In this document: positions 11,989-39,900 of the stretch, in pieces
Layout of the letters: each line of letters starts with the position of its first letter
How positions within the stretch are numbered: position 1 is the stretch's first letter
DNA from: Plumapathes pennacea
Lineage: Eukaryota; Cnidaria; Anthozoa; Antipatharia; Myriopathidae
Direction of reading: 5' to 3'
Length of the DNA stretch: 64,000 nucleotides
Assembly (NCBI GenBank): GCA_964036295.1
Contig: OZ038464.1
Span: 9,224,001-9,288,000 of the forward strand
Made by a program: the position numbers and the translations under genes
Notes under the pieces: model-generated
Database searches by the model: none
The model's input: only the letters and a program-made list of their open reading frames with translations
What the model was told of the DNA's origin: nothing

Positions 11989-14771
11989 GGCAAGAGGACC
12001 AGAAATGCAAATTTTTTTGACATCTCAGCAGCCTTATCTCTGCGATCAGCCAATCATATGTAGGTTCCCACGCCATGTGAATTTAGTGAGCAATTCCCAC
12101 GACTTAATTAAGAGAGCCAAATCTGTCCGGTAGTGTCACGTTGTCTACAGCCGACGCTGACACGTGATTCGTCACGCAAGGGACATATTAGTGTGTACTT
12201 TACGCCTTGTGGTCGGCGTTTTCTTCAAAGTGTTTGTTTTTTAAAATGACGCTAGTGAAATTTTTACACTTTATCATGGGTACAGGCGATATTTAAAATA
12301 AAAATAAAATGACGTTACAGTCACGCGAGGAGCTTATTTTGACTCGTAGTCATTCGTGGTCACTCGTGTGTTCTTTTAGTCACTATGCGACCGGAGCCTA
12401 AGTTGTGAAAAACCATATCTACGTGATCACAGTTTCCCGTGGGAAGTAACAGCAGCAACTAACCCACTCGTTTTGTCCGCGGAGACAATGGTGCTGAGGT
12501 GCGAGCTTGACACATTTTGACGACTAATTGCATGGTGCGTGAATAGTTTTTAACATTCATATTTTGCATGCGTTGGTTTATCACACTGTCTCTTCGCCAT
12601 TTGAGAACACGTGTGTGATGTGACCAGCGAACAAGCATGTCTCTTGGATTTCCTTCGTTAAAGCCGTCTACGGCGCCGAATGCATTACGAACACTTTTGG
12701 GCGCAGATTTCCCATATTTCGCTGCATGGGCAGCGTTTCTACCCAGAAGTAAAAGTAACGGCATCCGATCGAGAGGCAATGGATGACCTTCACCACACGC
12801 ATCTGCGGAATGAATTTGGGCTGTGAATTGTTCCTTTTCCCTACTCCGTATATCGGGCTATATTCAGCAACTTGTATTTTTTTGTACAAAAAAGGACTTT
12901 ATAGCTGATCTATATCTTTGGTACATATACAAATCTTAGTTTCTGTTAATGTTTCTGTTGCTGTTTGTTTATTCTGATTGATCTTTTTAGCCACTTTTGG
13001 TTGTACATTTTAAAGCTGATTACGGATTATTGCGAAATGGCAAAGATAAGTCACACTCTTAATCGGACGTAAATTCCTTTTGTTTTCCTGTTCAAATGCC
13101 CAACCTTGGTAAACAGCTCTGACTACGACTCAAACGGGTGAATATATTGCGGGCGGGCGCAAAATTTGCCCGAAAACGCTGTAAATCGCGACCACAAATA
13201 GTTCACAGGTAAATAAATATCGAAGAAAAGTTTCACTTCTTTTATTTGAGTATTTTCTAAATTATTTTGCGCCATCTAGATCCCCACTCAAACTCTTATA
13301 AAATGAAAACTCGCTTCCAGGCCCCCTGAGCCTGGGTTGCCTGTGATGTAATTCGTTTTATTTTCATGTTTAAATGCATGTTCTGGTCTGTGCTACACAG
13401 TTGCATTTAAGCTCCGTTGCTGCATTGTCTAGTTTAGGGCTCTAAGAATAAACGGTGAAGAAATAGAAATTTACAACTACAGTGAGTTCTAGACCTCTAG
13501 TTTTAGTATTTTATATATATTTTTTATTTTAATTAATTTTTTTTGCTGTATTTTTTCTTCCTATTCTCCTCTTTCTTTTATATAATTTTTCACATTCCGC
13601 GTTTTAGTGTTTGGGGGTATATTCCGCCATTCCTCGTTTTAGGGTCACCCCAATTTTCGTGGACACTAGCTGAACTCCAAATTTCGCTGAGACAACTTTT
13701 ACACGAGCTAAAGAGTACTCCCGAGACTTGAAAGCCAAGAAAAGTGCAACTAGAATCGTGACTCGATCAGTTTTGCACAGTCAGCAAAGTCGATCTTCAA
13801 CACTGAAATTTTTATGAATTTTAAGAAAGCCGCAAATGCTCCAGCCAACGCTGTATCCTAACCACATTACGTGTATGTTTTTTTTTACTTTATCAACTTA
13901 ATACGCTTCTTCGAGTGTAACAAATTTATAACTTTCAAAGCGAGAGTCCCTTGTTTATACGCTTTCAAATTCTAAGTAATACAAGGTCCGATCGTGTTGA
14001 GCAAGCAAACACGGCCACTAAATAATCCCAAACAAACCACCCGAAGGCTGCTGGTTTAATGAATATTGATGGTTACGGCGCCACGTCACCAGTCGGCCGC
14101 TAAAAAAAATCGCAGCGTGACCATTGAGCAAACATTTGTCGCAAGCACTGGGTCATTTCAATCAGAGCAGTTTGTAGACTGAGGCCTGGTCACAAATCTT
14201 TGCTGTTGGCAATGCTTTATTAAACGGTTGCTTTGTTAGCCAAAATGTTGGATTTTTTTTTGGCAGAAACGTGTGTTTCTGAAGTGAACAACTTGAAATT
14301 TCGTCGTTTGAGTATAAAGGATGCGTGTTAGAACCTAATTTGATCCTCATTCGCTCTCTTAGTGAATGGAGGTGATGGGAGTAGAATTAAGGGTCTTTTT
14401 TGGCTCCGGGAAATCATCGGTCGAATCTAAAGTGTGCAACCTTCTTTTTTATTTTTCTTACATTAAAATGACCCAGAATGACTCCAAAATGACACACAAG
14501 GAGTAACACTTTCACAATTTCATTTCTAAATTTTGCAACCGATTGGGCTGCTTGTGATCGGAAACGATGAAATTTGCCACGGTTATTGTTCGATTTACAC
14601 CGGCTGACCTTTGCTCAACGAGCGGTTCTCTTTCTGGTAGCTCCTTAACCTTTGACCATGCTTTTCTGATTGGCTGCTTTTCACAACAACCAATCATTAA
14701 TTATTAAGTTTCCTCTGAGGTAAGTTTTTTCTTAATCCCCTTTTAAACCCGTTTACCCATAATCCTCTCAT

Positions 14772-14806
14772 TCGCTCTGACGAAGGGCTAGCGCTCGAAA
14801 CGTCAG
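14772..14806 (+). ncRNA. Hammerhead-like motif (degenerate), Penelope-element type
   Basis: The sequence has CTGACGA, a short GGGC/GCTC stem, GAAAC, then GTC, with GCT and AGC able to pair as stem I. This matches the hammerhead core order found in Penelope-like elements, but position 10.1 is A and stem I is short, so activity is doubtful. Confidence 0.45.
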
Positions 14807-15080
14807 CTATTGTCTCTTTGACGGCGTTCCATTACCCTCATCAACACTTAGTTGATACACCAGTTTGTCTTCCGCCACGCCGACGCAGTCAACCTAGTTC
14901 TCTTAAGAGCTGGTATTACATTGACCTTTGCTCACCTGGAAGTATATAAATTTTAATACAAACGGCGTAGCCAAAGCTGTCGTCAATTGTTGTGCTCCAA
15001 TCCTTTCAGTCCTGTCATAAAGTGACGCAATATCTGGATTGTTTATAGCCGTCCGTCGAACTGTTTGGCCTTGTGTTCGG

Positions 15081-15109
15081 CAAAAAAAAAAAAAAAAAAA
15101 AAAAAAAAA
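15081..15109. repeat. Poly-A tract
   Basis: About 29 A residues, possibly the tail of a retro-insertion whose body I cannot identify. Confidence 0.8.
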
Positions 15110-15479
15110 GAAACACCCCCGTCGTGCTCCATCGTTTTTCATCGGCAATATATCAAACTTGAAAGCTCGGTAACCGCGCCTGGAGGTCGCCCGTTAGTCT
15201 TTACATGAAGGGTTGTTTGCCCCTTGACTGCCAAAGTGATGAACATTCAGCCGATATAACGTTACGTTTAGAAACCCCTCGCAAAGCTCGGAGGACTAAA
15301 CGGAGCCTACGTTTCAACATGATACCGGACAGGATTTTGGGCCGTTACGAAAACTTATCCGGGTGCAGTGTAATCATGGCCACCTCCTGAACGTCTTTGG
15401 CTTAAAAGCTTAAACATTAGGCCAGTACAGAAAGGCTTTCAATTATTTGGTAAAATCGGAGCGTCATGAAAAATTTTCG

Positions 15480-15552
15480 AAAAATTCCTCTGACTGCCAA
15501 ATTGGACGAGGCCTGCGGTCTCGTCCAATTTTGGCAGTCAGAGGAATTTTTC
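15480..15552. repeat. Perfect-arm hairpin (inverted repeat)
   Basis: AAAAATTCCTCTGACTGCCA and an ATTGGACGAG block recur inverted after a loop of a few bases, differing by one A. The stem is about 33 bp. A further ATTGGAC copy lies just to the right, so it is probably part of a MITE. Confidence 0.8.
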
Positions 15553-15999
15553 TCATTTAATTATTTCCAAATTGGACAGCATGTAGTCCTATTACATATA
15601 CTAAGTCACGATTTTTACGAGCACTGCCGGTAGGCATAATTCGCCAATTTACGAGCATAATTTATCCAAATCTACACCGCGGAAAAATGCCGCGGCCGTG
15701 TAACTCCCGCGGAAACCCAACGTCGTTACCAGGCTCTGGCTTTTTTGGGGAGGTTAGGCGAACGGATGAAGAAAAACAAAACAAAACAAAAAAGCATCAT
15801 AAAAGCCCCAAAAAGTTTGGAAACGGAACAACTTTGTTCCCAGGGAAAATGAAAAGGCCATGGGAACGAGGGAAACGAAGCGAGCGTTTGTTCGCTTTTC
15901 TACCGACTGAATCTCATCCGGTAAATACCTTGGCGAAAGAGCGTTTTCTTATCTGTGCTTGTTTTCAGCGGAAATTGACGAAAATTTTACTTGAGGCTT

Positions 16000-16207
16000 G
16001 CACATCTCAAATTTGAAGAAGTTAGATAAGTAATGGCGACGAACGCTGACCAACGGAAGTGAACTTTCCGCGGCGTCTGGTCGAGGCTCCACGAAGGCAC
16101 AACGTGCGATTCACGTGAGACGAACCTGCGAAACACGTGAACTTTGTCATAAACCGCTGACTTCCAGGAGGGCATTGTTTACAAGTCAAGTTTGATACGA
16201 AGAAGAA
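16000..16207 (+). promoter_or_regulatory. Likely 5' UTR/promoter of PFKFB
   Basis: A GC-richer stretch with several CpGs directly precedes the ATG. No TATA box is seen. The TGA at 16193 is in frame with the start and confirms that translation begins at or after 16208. Confidence 0.4.
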
Positions 16208-32110
<15,903 letters not shown>

Positions 32111-33200
32111 AATTTGGAGAAGTTACACCCCCAAACTTGCTGCTCAGTGTACTTTAACAGGCCAGGACTCCAGTTGACACCAGATACGGTGGTGTCCTTT
32201 CGGCCAATCTCTAGCAAGGCCATACCCAGCCACGTGATGTGGTTTAAACCTCTCCTGACGCAAACTGGGAAATTGTTCTCATTGCTCAGCAGCTGATTGG
32301 TCGTTATGTGATTCCGGGAAGTGTTTTTATACGACTTCTCTGATTGGTATCGCAATGGTTTAAAAACGTGCCCTAGAATGAACAAGGTTTTATTTACGTT
32401 GATCAGTTCTGTAGGCAGTATTATTATTATAAAGATTGTCATATTTGTTAATATGTATAAATTTTGTATAGGTCCTGGTTTTTAATCACCCTTTCTACAT
32501 CAGCACGGGATCTGAAAATCGTGCTAATTATAGGCGCCACAAAGATATAAAGCACAATATATATCACTTGAAAAAGTTGTATGAGAGGTTCAAGGCGGAC
32601 TAGAGGGCTGGTCCAGTTAGGGCTTATCTTGAAATGGGCTGTTTTAGTGGTATGACATTTAGGTAAGAATGGAATGCTAGCCTCTTTGAACGTATATTCT
32701 AAACGCCGTAAAGAAGTTATAATTCAAAAACGAGGGCGAGTGTATTTATCATTTCGATGTCTTTGGAATTCCTCATAAAAAATGAAGCATGAGTTTTTAA
32801 ATTAACTTCTCAAAGATATATTTGTAAACACTCAAATCAGTGCTTGACGCTGTATGAAAATCCATCCACTTGACCAATGCGATGCGCTGGTTGGCTAATA
32901 AATCATGAATTATTATTGAGTTTGCCGGAGAATGCTTCACTGATTTGCTCTGACGAAGGGCTAGTTACGCTCGAAACTTCACACAACACATTTATTCCTT
33001 ACGGCGTAAGTTTACGGCCTAACAGTTTTATTGATACATTATCATACGTTTTAGACGCCGAAAAGTGTTGAAATCTAGTCTCCCTGCCAATGGCAGTTCC
33101 TACATTTTCGCGGTAGTTTTGAGCCAAACTTAAGCGGTGAATCCGGCGACTATTTGAAGAGCGCCAGCCAGGCGTGAGAAATTGGTTCGTTGGCGTGAGA
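32111..33200. other. PFKFB-RSPH14 intergenic, left half
   Basis: No coding sequence recognised. It contains the PFKFB 3' flank and a degenerate hammerhead-like motif at 32945-32980 (CTGACGAAGGGCTAG, then GAAAC). Confidence 0.5.
32945..32980 (+). ncRNA. Degenerate hammerhead-like motif
   Basis: CTGACGAAGGGCTAG followed by CTCGAAAC resembles the 14772 copy, but the cleavage triplet (CTTCAC instead of CGTCAG) is lost. A relic of a Penelope-type element. Confidence 0.35.
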
Positions 33201-33234
33201 TCGAAGTTTTCGACCAGCAGGCTGAGACTCGCGC

Positions 33235-33600
33235 CTAACTTCTGTTTACATGGAAAGAGGGTGACCCTCGAAGGAGGGACACTCGCAGAAGGGCCACCCT
33301 TCTCTATTGAAATTCCTTGTTCCCTTTACATGATAGGTAGGGTCACCCTAGGAGAAGGGTTACCACATCTACTTGCTAGGGTAACCCTCCTAGCAGGGAC
33401 AACTTTTGGTCACGTAAACGTGAGATAGGGTTACCCTCGGGGGCCGGGTTACTATCCACAGATCTCGCGACCACACGATACCAGACTCTTGGCGAGACTG
33501 CCCTAAGGATAGCACTTGGCATGTAAAGGGAGCTATCTTCTGACCCTTCTAGGAGGATGTTCTTCCCAGGAGGGTCACCTTTCTTCCATGTCACGGGGCC
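33235..33600. mobile_element. Inverted-repeat element rich in GGGTNACCCT
   Basis: CATGGAAAGAGGGTGACCCT at the left matches inverted AGGGTCACCTTTCTTCCATG at the right. The body repeats GGGTNACCCTNNNAGNAGGG-type palindromes. It sits about 360 bp upstream of the RSPH14 start. Confidence 0.65.
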
Positions 33601-33958
33601 GTGACAGGTATATTGTATAAACGGTTGCGGCACCAGGCTATGGTTTGAAGCACGCAAAACCAACCCGGAAACACAATGAGAACTTATTACGATCTGATCA
33701 CTTATACGGCAACTGCTGGTCCGACTATATTCTATATGTTAGCCATACTAATGGCAGGGAGAACTTAGCCCTGATCGCTATGATGGCTCTGGATGTCCTG
33801 GAGGCGACGCAATTTCCCATCCATGACTGGGCCGAGGACGTCTCTTTTCGGGCGGGGCCTGGGCACAATTATTCTGATTTGTGTCCGGTTGCGTGGTAAC
33901 ACATTTACAGTCCGCCATTTTCTTGTTGGCAGTCTTGGAAACAGTTGCTCGTAGAGAA

Positions 33959-36900
33959 ATGGCTCACACGGTGATTTCAGTGAATCTACCTCCACACATA
34001 GACCCGACGAAAGCCAGGCTAGCTTATGGCGATCGAGCGCTTCCAAAGCTGGTGAGAATCGCCCGCACCGTACTTTATACTGACAGCTACTTTTTTTTTT
34101 TTCTTACCTGTATTAACTTCTTTTTTAGTTTGTTTCACTCGGTGTTCAAATACAGAATAATCGGAAATTTGTCCAAATTGTATCCCACGAGTTCAGCGGT
34201 GACCTAAATGTGTGTTCCTCGCGTTTATCTCGCAGTTAGTAAATCTCTAACGATGTTTTTACAATGTAGAACCGCGAACTGAACAGTGGAGATCTTCTCA
34301 CAAGACAGAGAGCGCTTATGTCACTATGTGATGTCATGCACAATCCAGAAAACATCTGTGAAGGCTTGCGTGTAGGTAAGTGAAACTCAAAATGCCCCCT
34401 CCCTCCCCTTGCCCAGTGCAAATTACCAATGCATTCTGGCTATGAGTGTACAAAGTAAAGTGACATTCTTCCCCCAGGTAGAATATTTCAGACCTGCTCT
34501 ACTGTACGTTACATGGTCACACAAGCTACATTACGATAATTGAGATACGGACCAACTGCACTTCAGCTGCAAGTCGGCACTGATCAACCATCAGCCAACA
34601 AATTGGCTGGTACTGTAATGGTTGGTTGACTTTTGACTAACAGTTGCTTGATGCATCTGTAGACAGTTGACCAACTGGCAGCTAAAGTACAGTTGGTCTG
34701 ATTAATACCTTTATGTGCAGGTTATGAAAAGCCACTTTTATTACTTTTTATCTAGTACTGTACTAGTACTGTGTGCTCTGATTGGGAAATTTATATCCAA
34801 AAGCTACAGACACTTTATGTAAATGCCTCGCTGTGTAGACAATAATTGGTCTGGACAAGTCCAGTCCGACTCTTTGTACAGCTAGGCATTTTACACAAGT
34901 GTAAAGTTTGTTGGAATATATGTATAATACACAGCAATTCCAGTGATTCTGTAGTTTGATTTCTGCTGTAAGTGCTACTCTTTCTTAGTCATGTAGGCAT
35001 GCTAGAGCTAATAAACTTGTGGCTCTCTACATACATGTAATAAGTATTCATTAAAAACCTAAGCTTTATAGACTAAAGTTATCATCAGAAACTAGGGATA
35101 TATATATATATATATTATATATGTGTGTGTGTCTGTCTGTCTGTCTGTCCTCTTATTGATGATGCAGTGCCTCATAACAGTGTCAAAAAGATGTGGATAC
35201 ATGAGGTGCTTTGCCGAGTGGATCCACAGCTTTTTGACAATGTTATGATGTGTTTCATCATCAAGAGGACAGACACAAAAACTGACGTCAATTTGTTTTT
35301 TACAATAACAAACTCAAGCGGGGAAAACATGCAAGAAAACTGGATTTTGTTTGATTTGATTGAAATATTGTCAACATTCCTCGCTTTCCTGTTGTTGAGG
35401 TTAAAATTCAAGCCATTTCATTGGCCAAAAAGTGACAGCTTTTCGTGCGTGCAAAATAAAATTCTTTCAAAGAAGTTGGAAAGAAATGAAACTAGATGTT
35501 TTTCTGCTGTGGTTTTCTCAACAATTTCAAGACACAAGGAGTCTTGCCTCTGAACTGCACACTTCTGGTTCTCTCCATCAATTGCCGAATGTTGCTTTTG
35601 CAAGAATTGAGGTAAAATTGAAGCTGAATTGACATTCTTCATCCAAATCACTGTCGTGAGCACTCGATTTTATGTCCTCTTATTGATGATGAAAATTAGC
35701 CAATCGCATGTGAGAAACTGACGTGTTATTGTAAAATACATTATTCTACAATACAGTGTATATTCAAAATCTAAGATCTGAGACTTAACAAATTTTATGA
35801 TACACTCCAGATCAAATACTAAACTATAAAATGATTTGGAGATTTCTGTTGATTAAAGAAGTGATTCCACAGAGAGCATTTAATCAAAGCAGCGATGCCG
35901 CTGTAAGGTCGGCTATCTTTTTGATTGGCAGACTTTGGTTGTGGTCTAGTCCGTACAACAGGCTTGTGTCTTAACTGCTCTAAAGTAGGGATTGCCTTGA
36001 GTGAATATAGTGGTAAAGGGATGTCACAAAAAATATCGGAATATGGATTTTAGACAATTCTGTGGAATGCCCTGTCTAAAAACGGTCACACAAAAAATTA
36101 GCTCTTTAGCGCATTGAACAGCTGAGATGTGGGCTATTGAAGTTCAAATTGCTCAAAACTAAACCCTCCTATTTGGTGTTAATGGTTCCTTGTTAGAACT
36201 GATGCTAAATAAGAAAGTTCAGCATGGAGCTATCTGGTTGCTGTCAGTAGGGCTAGCGATTTGAAACTTTGCACACGTTTGTGCAGCAGCTGTGTATGTT
36301 TAGAGATTCGAATGGAAAATTTTGCAAAGACGTCACGCTTTACCACTGTGAGGGCAACACGCTTCACTCAATCAAGCGTAACATGCATATTTAATGAGGC
36401 AATGGGCTCAGCTCAGAGAGTCAAATAACTTCTCGTAAACCTCAAAGTGGCCTAATCCCCTCAACTCAAAGCGAACATTGACAGGATATATTCTAAAGCG
36501 CACAAACCTTGCCCGCTTTACCGGTGTTTAAATCATTTTGAGCGGCGTAACTTCCTTCCAAGCGGTATACATATTCACGGGAATCATTAACTCGGGTTCC
36601 AAATGACGACGAATACAAAATGCTTTTTGAGTGAAGTTTATTATAGTCACATGAATGACTTGTCGTAGAAGGTTCACATATTTACGGTCTCGGTAATCCG
36701 ATGAAACATAAATATTAACCGGATGACTGAATATGTACATACGTACAAGAATGTGTTGTTTTCTTGCATAGTTCGTTCGAGCGAACTCTTAATGATATTG
36801 TAACTCATTATCAACAAAGAACACCAAAGTAACCTTTCGTTCAAGGGCTTCGGCATACACAATATACTTCAAGTCTTGTGGTAAGTTATCCAGGCAAATT

Positions 36901-39900
36901 TAAACTGAGGAATGTAAACAACTAAATCGCGCACGTCCACTGCACAATGAGTGTCGATAGAGATGAACGCCGGGTTCCTGTGTGCGGTCAACCGACTGAA
37001 ACATTCACACAAAATAATAACTACACGATTGATATAAAGTCCGTACCGTTACGCCAGTATGAAATGTTGTTTTCACACAGAGTTTATCAGGAAAATCGGG
37101 CGATGCTTGAAACACTCGAGGTATCGGCCAAGAGCAAGTACAGTATAAACCTTTGGAGCATCTTACGCATTCATACTTTCACCAAAAGCCGTGATTAAAA
37201 GGTCGTATAATTCTGTGCCTTTAAAGTTAATCGATCTCTTGAAATGTATTTCATCATGCGTGATCGTGCCCAAATTTGGAATAAACTTCCTAATTTGGAA
37301 GTCTATTGTTGACACAGATGACGGACTGACTGACGGACTGACTGATGGACTGACGGTGTCGTGGCCGCAACAAGGTCGTGCTTCTCACTTTCGTGAGACG
37401 CCGACCTTAAAAATAGTAAAATACTCAATTTGATGTAACACCAGTGGCAATGAGTTCCACAATCGACAAACAGATATGCCAAACAATCTGCCACCTTCAG
37501 ATTCACGCTTATAAACCTGGGAGTTAATATGAGAGTGTCAACAGTAGTCCTGTCTTGGCAGCATGTACTGTAGGTCACTGTTTTGTTAATCAGTACTTAA
37601 GTTTTATGGTTATATAAAAGGAAACCTGACCTCACATTACTATACTAAGAAACACTTGGCTGTCTTAGCTTCCTCATAAAACAGCACCACTTCAACCTAT
37701 TAAATTATTCTACTTATGGGGTAGCTGCTGCATGCTTCTGCAATCTCACTGTACTTGCCCTCAGGCTTTCTTGGTCACAGAAGGCCGATCCATTAGTTTA
37801 TGACTGGCCTAATCACACCTGCAAGTTCAAAGTCATAATGACTAGAGTGTGTAAAATGCCTCACTGTGTAAAAAGTTGGTCTGGACAAGTCCAGTCTACA
37901 ATCATGGTCAAAAGTCGTTGGGACGCCCCTCTAATACGCACATCCAGAGCACAATGTAAATCCGTACAACCTAGTATGTGGGTCTTAAATTTCTTGTTTT
38001 CAAGTTCCTCCCCCTCTCCTCCATTCAATGTTGGCCCGTGGTGCAGCTATGAACCGAACCATGCTCAACTACCCAACATTGACTGGAGAGGAGGGGATAA
38101 ACAATACTCCATAGTTTATGGTTCAAATTCAGCCATTTTAAAACATTTAAAAACTGGAAATTAGTGTATTACCGTGAAGAGTTATATCTAAAGCCCATAT
38201 TGGTGCATAATCTGCTCAATGTTTCCTTCGTAGAGAAGGAAAAACAACAATACTTCACTGAACGACAACAAAAAAGATAATTAGATTCAAATTATTTGTT
38301 TGACTCAAAGGGAGTAATGTTCTAAACACAGAAAATGCTGTCGTGAAATCAGTAAAAATTGTACTGAAAGATTTGCCTAATGTTTGTCAAACATATCATG
38401 TTTACAGTTTTGTTGAAAATGTCTTGAATTTTTTTTATCCAGCATTTTACTGTGGAGTATAAATGACAAACTGGGCCAGACGAGGTCAAACAAAGGATCA
38501 AATTTTCACTCGAGAATCTGGTACCGGCTAATAAAAACTTTTCTCTCCGAGGTCTGAAACACGTATCGCATGCTTGTTTCACTGCATGATGCTCTGATAC
38601 AAGGCAGAATACAGTTCCTAAGCACACAGTGACAAAACGGCTTTAAGTATAAGCCAAACGGTCAAATATTATACAAGTTTGTGAATTGACTTCAACCAAG
38701 TCTGAAATCACAGTTATCTTCTCTATAGAGCATTCATAAGCATGCCCAAGTTTGGTGGTTGTAGCTCTTTTTCCCTTGGCAACAGAAGTGTTTAAACATT
38801 TTTTGCCGTTTCAGACAATCATGGTCAAAAGTCGTTGGGACACTCCTCTTACGCACATCCAGAGCACAATGTAAATCCGTACAACCTATGTGGGTCTTAA
38901 ATTTCTTGTTTTCAAGTCCCTCCCCCTCCCCCTCCCCTCCACTCAATGTTGGCCCGTGGTGCAGCTATGAACCGAACTATGCTCAACTACCCAACATTGA
39001 CTGGGGGAGGGGGTAAACTTGTAATCGTCCCCACAATTTTGACCATGATTGTAGCTCTTTGCACAGCTAGGCTTTTTACACAAGTGCAAAGTTCGTTGGA
39101 ATATAACATACTGTAATTTGTATATTACACACAGCAAATTCCAATGATTTTGCTGTTTAATTTTTGCTGTACGAAAGTTCTACTCTTTCTTATTCTGAAT
39201 GTAGGCATAGCTGCATGTCTCAAGTCATAATGATTACGATATGTACCTGTAATACCTTGCTGTGTAAACAGTTGGTCTGGACAAGTCCAGTCCAACTCTT
39301 TGCACAGCTAGGCATTTTACACAAGTGTTAAGTTCATTGGAATATAACATACTTTATATAACACACAGCAATTCCAGTGATTTTGTTTGATTTTTGCTGT
39401 AAGTTCCACTCTTTCTTATTCATGTAGGCATAGCTGCAAGTCTGAAGTCATTATTAAAAGATCCAGATGCCACTGTTAGACATAAGGCTACAGAAGTACT
39501 GTACATACTTGCAGGTAATACTTTCAAAGCTGTAAGGATCAGTATACAGTAGCTGAGACTTGCAGAAACTATTAATTTTTCTAATAGTATATCCTGAATA
39601 CATCAGTTAACATACAGTACAGTATTGCCACGCTAGACAGAGATTCCTCGAAGTGTACAGGACAATGATTACCTCACGTGCTTGATAGAAATTCAAATGA
39701 ATGCATGTATTAATTTTTTCTTTGTTTAGTGGGATGCAACAATGTATACGTGCCAACTCTCATGCCCGAGTCTCATGCCTGCGGGTAGAAAACTTCGATT
39801 TCATGCCAACTCACACCTACAAACCAATTTCTCACGCCTGGCTGCCTACCGCCTATCGTTCTTCAAACAGTCGATTTAAACTGCTTAAATTTGGCTCAAA

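Larger units (their letters stand above)
7639..13653. mobile_element. About 6 kb mirrored (inverted-arm) repeat region, possibly one large non-autonomous element
   Basis: Three blocks on the left recur inverted, in reverse order, on the right. They are the roughly 34 bp CCAAAACACTAAAACG tandem repeat (7640-7855 and 13585-13653), the GAGTGACCACGA block with its flank (8060-8440 and 12190-12385), and the GGAATTCC satellite (8608-8960 and 11228-11490). This order is what a large terminal-inverted-repeat transposon or ancient palindrome would give. No transposase is recognised in the centre. Small ORFs at 10577-10660 (+) and 11605-11970 (-) look vaguely protein-like. Confidence 0.5.
13654..16000. 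other. Repeat-derived spacer before PFKFB
   Basis: It includes CGTCACCAGTCGGCCGCTAA at 14084 (second copy of 7551, just outside the 6 kb mirrored region), a hammerhead-like motif (14772), a poly-A tract and a hairpin (15480). No gene supported. Confidence 0.4.

Noticed and set aside
15687-16016. 109-codon Lys-rich ORF just upstream of PFKFB as an alternative first exon
   Set aside because: It ends in a stop before the PFKFB ATG, is in low-complexity AAAAC sequence, and the real start has its own in-frame upstream stop.
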